A DNA stretch of 64,000 bases, from positions 4,774,001 through 4,838,000 of the forward strand of contig NZ_CP041146.1 in assembly GCF_006494775.1 (NCBI RefSeq). The letters are read 5' to 3'. The position numbers were made by a program, and so were the translations under genes. The notes beneath the pieces are model-generated. The model saw nothing but the letters and a program-made list of their open reading frames with translations. It was not told the origin of the DNA and made no database searches. Origin of the DNA: Nocardioides humi. Lineage in GTDB: Bacteria > Actinomycetota > Actinomycetes > Propionibacteriales > Nocardioidaceae. Position 1 is the first letter of the stretch. Every line of letters begins with the position of its first letter. This document shows, one piece after another, positions 37,030 to 45,256 of this stretch.

Positions 37030-37563
37030 ATGGCGCGAGCGGGAGAGGCGGCCGGTGCCGGCGTGGGGGCCCGCATCCGGGCGCTGCGCGAGGCGCGCGG
37101 CCTCTCCCTGTCCGCCCTGGCCGCGCAGGCGGGGATCGGGAAGGGCTCCCTCTCCGAGCTGGAGACGGGGCGCCGCAATCCCACGCTCGACACCCTGTAC
37201 GCCGTCGCGGCCCCCCTCGGCGTACCGCTGGCCGCGCTGGTCGACGACCACGACGGCGCCGTCCTCGCCCACGGGGGCATGGTCACGACCCGGGTCCGCG
37301 TGCTGCGCGAGCCGGGCCGCACGACCGAGGTCTACCTGATCCGGCTCGCGCCCGGCGCCGTGCGCAGCTCCCCGGCCCACTCGCACGGCGTCGAGGAGCA
37401 GCTGGTGGTGGTCGCGGGCTCCGGCGTCGTGGAGTACGGCGACGGCTCGGTCGCCCTCGGCCCCGGCGACCACGTGCGCTTCGCCGCCGACCAGCCGCAC
37501 GCGTACCGGGCGGGTCCGGACGCGGCGCTCGAGGCGGTCAACGTGATCGTCACGCCGGCCTGA
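37030..37563 (+). CDS. XRE-family regulator with C-terminal cupin
   Basis: 177 residues: an HTH_3 domain (about 12-66, with LSALAAQAGIGKGSLSELETGRRNPTLDTL) and a cupin_2 sensor (about 100-175, PAHSHGVEEQLVVVAGSG...). Such MocR/PuuR-like regulators sense small metabolites in the cupin barrel. Divergent from benE, which it probably represses until an aromatic acid is bound (inference). GAGAGGG lies close before the ATG. Confidence 0.9.
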   Translation: MARAGEAAGAGVGARIRALREARGLSLSALAAQAGIGKGSLSELETGRRNPTLDTLYAVAAPLGVPLAALVDDHDGAVLAHGGMVTTRVRVLREPGRTTEVYLIRLAPGAVRSSPAHSHGVEEQLVVVAGSGVVEYGDGSVALGPGDHVRFAADQPHAYRAGPDAALEAVNVIVTPA

Positions 37564-37588
37564 GCCCCCCGATTCGGGGGCGTGCTCA
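37561..37588. terminator. Bidirectional terminator between XRE-cupin and DUF4873 genes
   Basis: CCCCCG (37566-37571) pairs with CGGGGG (37575-37580) around ATT, with outer bases TGAGC and GCTCA adding a second stem section. It overlaps the stop codons of both converging genes. Confidence 0.65.
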
Positions 37589-37879
37589 GAACGGCGGCCG
37601 GCCCGTGCCGGTGATCCGGAGCCGCCCCCACGGGTCGACGTCGGAGACCTTGCCGGGCGCCTCGCCGTGGGCGGTGCGCAGGGTGACGGTTGACCCGCTG
37701 CGGACCGCGTCGACCGCGCCGGTGGCGGCGATCCGGCCGTACCAGTGGAAGTGGCCGTCGAGCGGCTGGAAGGCGCCGCGCAGGGTCACCGCGACGGGGT
37801 GCTCGACGTCGCCGGCGACGAGGACCGCCGCGCCGTCGTAGGCCTCCTGCGGCTCGTGGAGCTCGGGCGCCGCGGTCAC
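37586..37879 (-). CDS. DUF4873 domain protein
   Basis: 97 residues containing EAYDGAAVLVAG, VTLRGAFQPLDGHFHWYGRI and the proline-terminated end, as in DUF4873 domains that are often fused to or encoded with flavin monooxygenases and AurF-like oxygenases. GTG 37879 overlaps the TetR stop (GTGA), so the two are coupled. Function unknown; probably an accessory to the divergent AurF-like oxygenase. Confidence 0.75.
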   Translation of the reverse strand: MTAAPELHEPQEAYDGAAVLVAGDVEHPVAVTLRGAFQPLDGHFHWYGRIAATGAVDAVRSGSTVTLRTAHGEAPGKVSDVDPWGRLRITGTGRPPF

Positions 37880-38558
37880 CGGCGCCGCTCCGAGCGGATC
37901 GGCGTGACGCTGCCGCCGCCGGCGTCGAGCCGGGACAGGTCGACGCCGCTCTCGGCCGCCGCGCCGGCGAGCGCGTGCCAGATGAAGTCGCTGAGGTAGC
38001 CGGCGGCGGCGCTGCGCGAGACGGTGTGCCGCTCCAGCCACCACTGGCCGACGGACGTGCCGAGGCCGACCACGGCGTGCGCCCACGGCTCGGCCGCTCC
38101 GGTGTCGCCGCCGAGGTGGCGCAGGGCGTCGCCGAGGAGGCGGGTGAGCTTCGCCGCGATCTGGTCCTTGCCGGCCGCGAGCGGGTCGGTGCCGCCGGCG
38201 TGCCGGCTGAGCAGGAGGAACGCCTGCGGGTGCTCGGCGAGGGTGTCGAGGTACGCCGCGACGCCGGCCGTGACCCGGTCCCGGGCCGACGCGGGCGCGA
38301 GGACCGCGGTGAGGACCCGGGCGAGGACCAGGTCGGCCGCCCAGGCGCCGACCGCCGCGTGGAGCTCGGACTTGTCGGCGAAGTAGCGGTAGAGGACCGG
38401 CTTGCTGACGCCGGCCTCGGCGGCGATGTCGGCGACCGACGCGTCCGGGCCGAGGGTGTCGATCGCGCGCACGGCGGCGAGGACGAACTCCTCGCGCCGC
38501 TCGGTGCGGTGTCGTTCCCAGCGGGTGGTGCGTCCGTCGCTCTTGACGTGGGGGCCAT
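37876..38558 (-). CDS. TetR-family regulator, frameshifted near its start
   Basis: The main frame encodes an HTH (SVADIAAEAGVSKPVLYRYFADKSELHAAV) and a helical ligand domain of about 150 residues. The coding sense extends upstream (KSDGRTTRWERHRTERREEFVLAAVRAID) but the ATG at 38558 is one base out of frame: one more base in the five-G run at 38550-38554 makes M-A-P-H-V-K-S-D. Without it, translation could start at GTG 38472, losing part of helix 1. Divergent from the AurF-like gene, its likely target. Confidence 0.82.
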
Positions 38559-38581
38559 GGGGACAAGAGTACAGTTATCCG

Positions 38582-38594
38582 TTACCGACGGTAA
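38582..38594. promoter_or_regulatory. TetR operator core between TetR and AurF-like genes
   Basis: TTACCG-A-CGGTAA is a perfect 6-bp inverted repeat around one base, inside the AT-rich stretch 38567-38599 of a 61-bp divergent gap. Position and symmetry fit the adjacent TetR protein. Confidence 0.6.
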
Positions 38595-38619
38595 TACCTA
38601 TGATCCCGAGGAGGATCCC

Positions 38620-39495
38620 GTGACCCTGGAGGCGCTGCCCGAACGGCTGCTGCGCTCGACCGCGCGCCAGTCCTACGACCCCGAGGTCGACCTCGACTGG
38701 AGCGCGCCGCCGGTCCCGGGCCTGTGGTGGATGCAGCCGGAGCGGATGTCCCTCTACGGCACGCCGACCTGGCGGCGGCTCAGCGAGGAGGAGCGGATCA
38801 CGCTGTCCATGCACGAGGTCGCGAGCATCGCCAGCGTCGGCATCTGGTTCGAGATCGTGCTCATGCAGCTGCTGCGGGACGTGTACGCCCAGGACCCGCG
38901 CTCCGCGCGGACCCAGTTCGCGCTCACCGAGGTCGGCGACGAGACCCGGCACACCGTGATGTTCGGCCGCGCGATCGGCGCCATGGGCGTGCCGGCGTAC
39001 GGTCCTCGCGCGACCCCGCGCCGGCTCGCGAAGCTGGGTCCGCTGGCGCTGCGCGGCGCCAGCGCGTACGCCGGCATCCTCATCGGCGAGGAGCCCGTCG
39101 ACCGCTGGCAGCGGGAGATGATGCGCGACGAGCGGATCCAGCCGCTGACCCGGATGGTCGCGCGGATCCACGTCACCGAGGAGGCCCGCCACGTCACCTT
39201 CGCCCGCGACGAGCTGGCGAAGTCGGTGCGCGGCCTGAGCCGCACCCGGCTGCGCTACCACCAGGCGCTCACCGCCCAGGTCGCCTATGTGACCATGCGG
39301 TCGCTGGTCCATCCCGACGTGTACGCCGCCGTCGGGCTCGACCCGCGGGAGGCCCGGCGGGAGGCGCTCGGCAACGAGGCCTATCGCGAGACCATCGCCT
39401 GGATGGGCGAGAAGGTGATGCCGGTCCTGCAGGAGAACGGCATGGTCGGCGAGCGCGACCGCAAGGTCTGGCGCGCGTCCTTCCTCATGCGCTGA
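38620..39495 (+). CDS. AurF-like diiron oxygenase
   Basis: 291 residues. Two diiron ligand clusters are visible: ALTEVGDETRHTVMFGRAI and ARIHVTEEARHVTFARDEL (each E...E-x-x-H), as in p-aminobenzoate N-oxygenase AurF and related ferritin-like oxygenases. Oxidises an amine or other small substrate using O2. GTG 38620 has AGGAGG five bases upstream. Regulated by the divergent TetR; DUF4873 is the other member of the unit. Substrate unknown. Confidence 0.85.
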   Translation: MTLEALPERLLRSTARQSYDPEVDLDWSAPPVPGLWWMQPERMSLYGTPTWRRLSEEERITLSMHEVASIASVGIWFEIVLMQLLRDVYAQDPRSARTQFALTEVGDETRHTVMFGRAIGAMGVPAYGPRATPRRLAKLGPLALRGASAYAGILIGEEPVDRWQREMMRDERIQPLTRMVARIHVTEEARHVTFARDELAKSVRGLSRTRLRYHQALTAQVAYVTMRSLVHPDVYAAVGLDPREARREALGNEAYRETIAWMGEKVMPVLQENGMVGERDRKVWRASFLMR

Positions 39496-39505
39496 GCCGG
39501 GCGGA

Positions 39506-39910
39506 TCAGCGCAGGAACCGCTGCCGGGCGGCGATGACCTCCGCGTAGATCCGCGGCGCCAGCGCGGCGCCCTCGCGTCGTACGTCGCGGGCATCGAGGA
39601 CGAGCAGCCGGTTGAGCCGGACCTCGCTCGGCCGGCCCCGGGGATCCCAGCCGCCGGCGCCGATGTCCATCCAGTACCGCCCGGCGGCCGCCTCCTGGGC
39701 CTCGTCGCGGTCGTGGTCCTTGCTCGTCATCACCAGGCAGTGCACCAGCTCGCGCCCGTCGGCACCGGTCGCCGTGCCGATGACCAGCACCGGCCGGTCC
39801 TTGCCCTGGCGCGGGTCGTCCTCGTAGGGCACCCACGCCCAGACCACCTCGCCGGGATCGGGCTCGCCGTCCGCCTCCGGTGCGTAGGTCCCGTCGGGCT
39901 GACCGGTCAT
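39506..39910 (-). CDS. PemK/MazF-like toxin-fold protein, no antitoxin seen
   Basis: 134 residues with the PemK/MazF layout: PGEVVWAWVPYEDDPRQGKDRPVLVIG at the start (beta-strand, then the Arg-Pro-Val-Leu core), a middle ELVHCLVMTSKDHDR strand and a C-terminal helix. Family members are usually mRNA interferases paired with a small antitoxin. None lies on either side: upstream is the PH-domain gene's 3' end. It may be a solitary member with a non-toxin role. Start ATG 39910. Confidence 0.7.
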   Translation of the reverse strand: MTGQPDGTYAPEADGEPDPGEVVWAWVPYEDDPRQGKDRPVLVIGTATGADGRELVHCLVMTSKDHDRDEAQEAAAGRYWMDIGAGGWDPRGRPSEVRLNRLLVLDARDVRREGAALAPRIYAEVIAARQRFLR

Positions 39911-39972
39911 GACGCCTCCAGGAATTCGGCCGGCAGCGCGGCGGGAGGCGCGCGACGGCAGCTTGCTGCCCC

Positions 39973-41484
39973 TCATGATCGCGCCGTAGACGCGCTCGGC
40001 AGGTTGACACAGAATTGGGTGATCAGGCCGGGGGTGGCGGCCTCGGCGAGGGTGATCGCGTCCTCGGCGGGTACGTCGGGCACCCGCACCTGGCCGCTGC
40101 CGCCGGCGGTCGTGGCGGCGAGCGAGACCAGTCCGGCCCGCCGCTGGAACCAGGTCGCGCGCTGGTTCCAGCCGATCACGTGACCCGCGGCCAGCGCGTC
40201 GCGGCTGCGCAGCACGGAGCCGGAGCGCATCACGACGTGGCCGTCGAGGAAGGCGTGGCCGAGCGCGCGGGCCCGGTCCCACGCCAGGGCGAGCGCCGCC
40301 GCGACCGGCACGGCGGCCGTCGCCAGCAGCCAGGCCGGCGCCCCGGCGACCACGACCGCCACCACGGCGGCGATGAACGGCAGCGAGCCCAGCAGCGCCC
40401 GGCTGAAGCGGCGCGTCGTCGCCGCCCGGCCGTGGGGGAGCAGCGGACCGGTCACGGGGGCGGGCGTCCCGAGCACGGCCGACGCGACGTCGTACCCGAT
40501 GCCGCGCGGGGCGGGCGGCAGCAGCACGGCCGAGCTGGACTGGCTGCCGCTCAGGCCGGTGACGATCGCCCCGACCCGCCGCCCGCGGGCCAGCCGCAGC
40601 GCCGCCGGCTCGCCGACCGTCGCGCCGGCCAGCCGGGCGACGTCGATGCTGGTCTCGCGGCGGGTGAGCAGGCCGCGGCGGACGTGCCAGGCGGCGCCGT
40701 GGCGGGCGATCACGAAGCCGCCGTTGGTGACGAGATAGCCGCCGACCGCCAGCAGGGTCACGAGGAGGACGCCGCCGACGACGAGGGCGAGCACGAACGC
40801 CCGGTCGATGCCGGCGAGGTCGTCCTCGCTGACCCGGATCTCGATCGACTCGGTGAGCTGGAGGCCGCCACCGACGATGGCGCCCAGGCCGACGAGCACG
40901 GTGCCGCTGAACGGGGCGTACCAGAGCCAGCGCGGGGAGAACCGGGCGACGACCTGCTCCTGCTCGGCGACGGCGCCGACGGCGCCGGGGGCGCCGGGGG
41001 CACCGGGAGCGCCGGGGACGGCGCCGGCCGGGACGGCGGTGCGCAGCAGCTCCGCCCGCAGCCGGGCGGCCTCGTCCCTCGGCAGCGCGTCGAGCTCGAG
41101 CCGCTCGTCGGCGTCGCTGGCCACGCTGCCCGTGCCGATCACGACAGTGGCCAGGCCGAGCACGCGGTGGATGGGGGAGGCGGTCAGGTCGACGGTGCGG
41201 ACCCGGTCGACCGGTGTCGAGAGGGTGTGCCGCTGCAGCAGGCCGCGCTGCAGCTCGACCCGGCCGTCGCCGATCCGGTAGGTGGTCGTGAGATAGCGGA
41301 CCACGCCGAGGCCGACCGGGATCCCCACGCCGAGCAGGGTCCACGGCCCGGCGCCGGACGCGCCGCCGGCGATGAGCAGGCCGAGCAGGATCGGCAGGAA
41401 CTTGAGGACCTCCTTGATCGGGTGGACCAGGAGCATCCGCGGGTCGAGCCGCTGCCAGGCGGTGGGCGCCACGGGCACGCTCAC
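39973..41484 (-). CDS. Membrane protein with multiple bacterial PH (YdbT-like) domains
   Basis: 503 residues. Three bPH_2 repeats each follow a membrane pair: near 65-130 (TTTYRIGDGRVELQRGLL ... RVRTVDL), 270-330 (VTNGGFVIARHGAAWHVRRGLL) and 400-470. A Gly-Ala-Pro repeat linker (AVPGAPGAPGAPGAVGAV) lies after the first. YdbS/YdbT pairs are of unknown role, possibly membrane stress. GTG 41484 overlaps the upstream PH gene stop. The 62 bp before the toxin-fold gene hold nothing recognisable. Confidence 0.85.
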   Translation of the reverse strand: MSVPVAPTAWQRLDPRMLLVHPIKEVLKFLPILLGLLIAGGASGAGPWTLLGVGIPVGLGVVRYLTTTYRIGDGRVELQRGLLQRHTLSTPVDRVRTVDLTASPIHRVLGLATVVIGTGSVASDADERLELDALPRDEAARLRAELLRTAVPAGAVPGAPGAPGAPGAVGAVAEQEQVVARFSPRWLWYAPFSGTVLVGLGAIVGGGLQLTESIEIRVSEDDLAGIDRAFVLALVVGGVLLVTLLAVGGYLVTNGGFVIARHGAAWHVRRGLLTRRETSIDVARLAGATVGEPAALRLARGRRVGAIVTGLSGSQSSSAVLLPPAPRGIGYDVASAVLGTPAPVTGPLLPHGRAATTRRFSRALLGSLPFIAAVVAVVVAGAPAWLLATAAVPVAAALALAWDRARALGHAFLDGHVVMRSGSVLRSRDALAAGHVIGWNQRATWFQRRAGLVSLAATTAGGSGQVRVPDVPAEDAITLAEAATPGLITQFCVNLPSASTARS

Positions 41485-41963
41485 GTGGCGTCGCCCTCGA
41501 CGAGGTCGGCCTTGCGGGTCAGCTCGTCGACGAGCGCGAGCGCGACCGGCCGGTCGAGGCCCTCGATCTGCAGCGGGCCCGCCGCCGACGCCGTGGTCAC
41601 CGTGACCGTCGCCAGCCCGAACAGCCGGGCCAGTGGGCCCTGCGCGAAGTCGACCGTCTGCACCCGCGACATCGGCGCGATCCGCCGCTCCCGCGCCCAC
41701 CAGCCGCGCTGGGTGTAGACCGCGTCGGCCGACACCTCCCAGCGGTGCACGCGATAGCGCCACTGGGGTACGACGACCGCCACTCCCGCGCACACCAGCA
41801 CCTCGAGGCCGAGCAGCCACCAGCGCAGGCCGTCCGGCCCGAACAGCACCGCCGCGACCCCGAGGCCGACCGCCACGACCACGGCCGTGATGCCGAGCTC
41901 GACGTGCCACATCAGGCGGGCCCGGGGACTGACCCGGTGGGCGGGGTCGCGCAACTGGCTCAC
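41481..41963 (-). CDS. PH-domain membrane protein (YdbS-like)
   Basis: 160 residues: two membrane segments (about 22-65) and one bPH_2 domain (VHRWEVSADAVYTQRGWWARERRIAPMSRVQTVDF). It starts a two-gene unit with the YdbT-like protein. GTG 41963 is chosen because TAGGCT lies seven bases before it; the longer upstream frame lacks coding character. Confidence 0.85.
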   Translation of the reverse strand: MSQLRDPAHRVSPRARLMWHVELGITAVVVAVGLGVAAVLFGPDGLRWWLLGLEVLVCAGVAVVVPQWRYRVHRWEVSADAVYTQRGWWARERRIAPMSRVQTVDFAQGPLARLFGLATVTVTTASAAGPLQIEGLDRPVALALVDELTRKADLVEGDAT

Positions 41964-42135
41964 GGTGGGGAGCCTACGAGGTCCCGCCAGCCGGCGCCGG
42001 GCCGAGCCCCGGGCGGGACCTTGGCCCCCGATGGGGCCCGGGACTCCACCCGAATTGACCATGGCGCGACGGCCTTCGGTCATGATCGCCGGACTCCCGG
42101 GTGCGGCCCACCGGGTGCGCCCTAGCCTGAGGAGC

Positions 42136-43329
42136 ATGCTGGACACGGTGACCCTGCGCGTGGCCTTCGGCCTCGTGGCGATCTGCGTCCTCGCCCTCTT
42201 CTACAGCGTGACCTATCGCTCGACCCGCTCCTCGTACAGCGGCTGGTGGTGCGTCTCCCTGGGCTGCTTCATCGTCAGCGCCTCGCTGTTCCTGCTCAAC
42301 GGCACGCCCGTCCAGATCCTGGCGAACCCGCTCGGCAACGCGATCGCCGTGCTCGGCGCCGGCTGCGTGTGGGCGGCGGGGCGCTCGCTGCGCGAGATCC
42401 GGGTGCGCTGGTGGCAGCTGGCCGCCGTACCGGCGGTGGTCCTCGCGATCTCGCTCGCCGACGACCCGCGCCACGACATCTGGTCCGGCGGCGCGGCCTA
42501 TCTCGCCTGCATGGCGCTGCTGGTCGGTGCCTCGGCCTGGGAGCTCGCCCAGCTGCTGCGCGTGCTCGGTCCGGCTCGCGCGACGCGCGCCCAGTACCGG
42601 TTCGCCGTGCGCGCGATGGTCGTCGTCTCGTCGGTGATCTCCGGCTTCTACCTCGGCCGGACGGTCGTGTTCGTGGCGGTCGGTCCCGATCACGTGGTCT
42701 TCCGGGCCGCCTTCGGCGGACAGGTCACGACGCTGCTCACGATGGTGCTCCTCGTCGTGGTCACCTTCAGCATGTCCGCGCTCAGCCACGAGCAGCAGAC
42801 CTCGGAGCTGCGCCTGCAGGCGACCCGGGACAGCCTCACCGGCCTCCTCAACCGCGCGGAGTTCCTCCGCGCGGCCCAGCGCGAGATCGACCGCCGGCCG
42901 CTGCGGAAGGACGCGGCGATCGTCGTCGCCGACCTCGACCGCTTCAAGAGCATCAACGACGGCCTCGGCCACGCCGCCGGCGACCGGGTCCTCACCGCCT
43001 TCGCCGAGGCCTGCCAGGACGTGGTGGGCGCCCGCGGCATCCTCGGGCGGCTCGGCGGCGACGAGTTCGTGCTCCTCGTCCGGGGCAGCTCGGCGGAGGC
43101 GGTCGTGGACGCCATCGCCCGTCGCTACCGCGGTGGGGAGGGCAGCCCCATGCCGACCGTCAGCTTCGGCATCGCCGCGGCGGCGGCCGGCGACGACATC
43201 GCCCTCGCTGTCGAGCACGCCGACGAGGCGCTCTACGAGGCGAAGGCCGCCGGACGGAACCGCGCCGTCCGGGCCCCGCGACACGACGACCGCCCACCGG
43301 GTGTGGTGGACGGTCGTCGTACCGCGTGA
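42136..43329 (+). CDS. Membrane-bound diguanylate cyclase (GGDEF)
   Basis: 397 residues: six or seven membrane segments (1-220) then a GGDEF domain (about 230-380) with RDSLTGLLNRAEF, VADLDRFKSINDGLGHAAGD and an intact active site RLGGDEFVLL. The RxxD inhibitory site expected five residues before GGDEF reads R-G-I-L, so product inhibition is probably lost. No EAL or HD-GYP partner is nearby. TAGCCT lies seven bases before the ATG. Makes c-di-GMP at the membrane. Confidence 0.9.
   Translation: MLDTVTLRVAFGLVAICVLALFYSVTYRSTRSSYSGWWCVSLGCFIVSASLFLLNGTPVQILANPLGNAIAVLGAGCVWAAGRSLREIRVRWWQLAAVPAVVLAISLADDPRHDIWSGGAAYLACMALLVGASAWELAQLLRVLGPARATRAQYRFAVRAMVVVSSVISGFYLGRTVVFVAVGPDHVVFRAAFGGQVTTLLTMVLLVVVTFSMSALSHEQQTSELRLQATRDSLTGLLNRAEFLRAAQREIDRRPLRKDAAIVVADLDRFKSINDGLGHAAGDRVLTAFAEACQDVVGARGILGRLGGDEFVLLVRGSSAEAVVDAIARRYRGGEGSPMPTVSFGIAAAAAGDDIALAVEHADEALYEAKAAGRNRAVRAPRHDDRPPGVVDGRRTA
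43283..43320. terminator. Bidirectional terminator hairpin inside the 3' end of the GGDEF gene
   Basis: Bases 43283-43298 pair with 43305-43320 (ACGACGACCG... against CGGTCGTCGT) in a 16-bp stem with one mismatch and a 6-base loop. It lies in the last codons of the diguanylate cyclase and 19 bp before the end of the converging gene, so it can serve both. Confidence 0.65.
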
Positions 43330-43338
43330 CTGAGACGC

Positions 43339-43920
43339 TCAGCCGCGCGCGATCCTGCGGGAGAGACGGAGCTTCTCGTCGTCGATGCCGCGACGCAGGC
43401 CGTCGTCGGCGAAGAGCCTCTTGCCGCGGATCACTCCGGCGCCGACGCCGACCCGCACCCACGGGGGCGTGCCGAGGCACGCGGTGGGGACGACGAAGGT
43501 CACGGCCTTGCGCTCGAGGCTCGTGGTGAACCCGGTGCACGCGATGTCCTGGTCGTCCTGGGTGACCATCTCGTAGACGGCGCCGAACATCTTGGTGTAG
43601 GTCACGTCGAAGGTGCCTGCGGGCGTGCGGACCGTGGCGCCGAGGAAGAACTTCTTGCGCGGCAGGGGGCCGCGGGTGCGGAACCGGATGACCAGCGCGT
43701 CGGTGCCGTGGCTGATCCGGACCCGCCGGATGTCGACGCCCCGCTCGGACGGCGTGACCCGGTCGGTGTCGGAGTCGAGCCGCCCGCCGACGACGTCGCG
43801 GGCCGGGTCGACGTGGACCAGGTCGGCGGCGGAGGCGAGGGCGGGGGCGGTGAGGACGAGTCCGGTCGCGCAGGCGAGCGCGACGAGGAGGCGGGCCACG
43901 GTGCGGGGTGCAGAGGTCAT
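43339..43920 (-). CDS. Secreted protein of unknown function
   Basis: 193 residues. ATG 43920 opens a signal peptide (RLLVALACATGLVLTAPALASA, cut near residue 31; motif A-S-A). The mature part is beta-rich, starting LVHVDPARDVVGGR, with two Cys that may pair (IACTGF, TACLGT) and a basic C-terminus. No family recognised. GAGGA lies seven bases before the start. An ATG at 43971 would lengthen the N-terminus without a signal-like reason. Confidence 0.65.
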   Translation of the reverse strand: MTSAPRTVARLLVALACATGLVLTAPALASAADLVHVDPARDVVGGRLDSDTDRVTPSERGVDIRRVRISHGTDALVIRFRTRGPLPRKKFFLGATVRTPAGTFDVTYTKMFGAVYEMVTQDDQDIACTGFTTSLERKAVTFVVPTACLGTPPWVRVGVGAGVIRGKRLFADDGLRRGIDDEKLRLSRRIARG

Positions 43921-44010
43921 GGCGCCATCCTCGACCGAAACGGCGGCGCCCGCGTGGTGTTCCGTACTCATGACCGGGGAGATCCCGGAGATCCGCGCCG
44001 AATTCGCCCG

Positions 44011-44042
44011 GCCACGAGGTTAACAAACGTTAACCTCGTGGC
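44011..44042. promoter_or_regulatory. Perfect 14-bp inverted repeat over the acyl-CoA dehydrogenase promoter
   Basis: GCCACGAGGTTAAC (44011-44024) and GTTAACCTCGTGGC (44029-44042) are exact complements around AAAC. The repeat abuts TAGGAT (44044-44049), the -10 of the leaderless acyl-CoA dehydrogenase mRNA, so a bound repressor would block polymerase. Its size suits a TetR-type fatty-acid regulator. No regulator gene adjoins it. Confidence 0.75.
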
Positions 44043-44056
44043 CTAGGATGGGCGCC

Positions 44057-45256
44057 ATGACCCAGTTCGAGCTGTCGCGCGAGCACGAGGAGTTCCGTCG
44101 TACCGTCCGGGACTTCGCCGAGGCCACCATCCGCCCGCACGTCGCGGAGTGGGACCGGGCGCACCACTTCCCGACCGACGTGGTCCAGCGGATGGGCGAG
44201 CTGGGGCTGTTCGGCCTCACCGCTCCGGAGGAGTACGGCGGCGCGGGGATCGACCCGGAGGACGGCCCGTTCACGTCGCTGTGCCTGGCGATCGAGGAGC
44301 TCGGCCGGGTCGACCAGTCGATGGGCATCACCCTCGAGGCCGGCGTCGGCCTCGGCATCAACCCGATCCTCACCTACGGCACCGACGAGCAGAAGAAGAC
44401 CTGGCTGCCCGACCTCGTCGCCGGGCGGCGACTCGCCGGCTTCGGCCTCACCGAGCCGGGCGCGGGATCCGACGCGGGCGCCACGAGGACCCGGGCCGAG
44501 CTCGAGAACGGCGAGTGGATCGTCAACGGGTCCAAGCAGTTCATCACCAACTCCGGCTCCGACATCACCAGCCTGGTCACCGTCACCGCGCGCACCGGCG
44601 TCTCGGACGCGGGCCGGCCGGAGATCTCCGCGATCATCGTCCCCGCGGGCACGCCCGGCTTCGTGGCGGAGCCGGCGTACGACAAGCTCGGCTGGAACAT
44701 CTCCGACACCCATCCGCTCACCTTCACCGACGTCCGGGTGCCCGAGTCCCACCTCGTGGGCGAGCGCGGCCGCGGCTACGCGCAGTTCCTCGCCATCCTC
44801 GACGACGGCCGGGTCGCGATCGCCGCCCTCGCCGTCGGCCTGATCCAGGCGTGCGTCGACCTGTGCGTGGAGTACTCCCTCGACCGGCAGACCATGGGCG
44901 GCCCGATCGGCCGCAAGCAGGGCGTCGCCTTCCAGATCGCCGACCTCGAGGTCATGCTGCACGCCTCGCGGATGCTGACCTACCGCGCCGCCGCCATGAA
45001 GGACGCCATGCTCGGCGGCCGCGGCCCGTCGACGAGGGACTTCAAGCAGGCCGCGTCGGTCGCCAAGCTCTACACGAGCGAGTCGGCGGTGACCGCGACC
45101 CGGATCGCGACCCAGGTCTTCGGCGGCTACGGCTTCATGGAGGAGTACGCCGTGGCGCGGTTCTACCGCGACGCCAAGATCCTCGAGATCGGCGAGGGGA
45201 CCTCCGAGGTGCAGCGGATGCTCATCGCCCGCGGACTCGGGCTCCCCGTCGAGTAG
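44057..45256 (+). CDS. Acyl-CoA dehydrogenase
   Basis: 399 residues, FAD enzyme for alpha,beta-desaturation of acyl-CoAs. Signatures: FGLTEPGAGSDAGATRTRA, VNGSKQFITNSGSD, and the C-terminal FGGYGFMEEYAVARFYRD with EIGEGTSEVQRMLIAR, where the Glu of GEGTSE is the SCAD-type catalytic base. TAGGAT lies seven bases before the ATG (leaderless), and a perfect inverted repeat covers the region just upstream. Chain length preference unknown. Confidence 0.93.
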   Translation: MTQFELSREHEEFRRTVRDFAEATIRPHVAEWDRAHHFPTDVVQRMGELGLFGLTAPEEYGGAGIDPEDGPFTSLCLAIEELGRVDQSMGITLEAGVGLGINPILTYGTDEQKKTWLPDLVAGRRLAGFGLTEPGAGSDAGATRTRAELENGEWIVNGSKQFITNSGSDITSLVTVTARTGVSDAGRPEISAIIVPAGTPGFVAEPAYDKLGWNISDTHPLTFTDVRVPESHLVGERGRGYAQFLAILDDGRVAIAALAVGLIQACVDLCVEYSLDRQTMGGPIGRKQGVAFQIADLEVMLHASRMLTYRAAAMKDAMLGGRGPSTRDFKQAASVAKLYTSESAVTATRIATQVFGGYGFMEEYAVARFYRDAKILEIGEGTSEVQRMLIARGLGLPVE

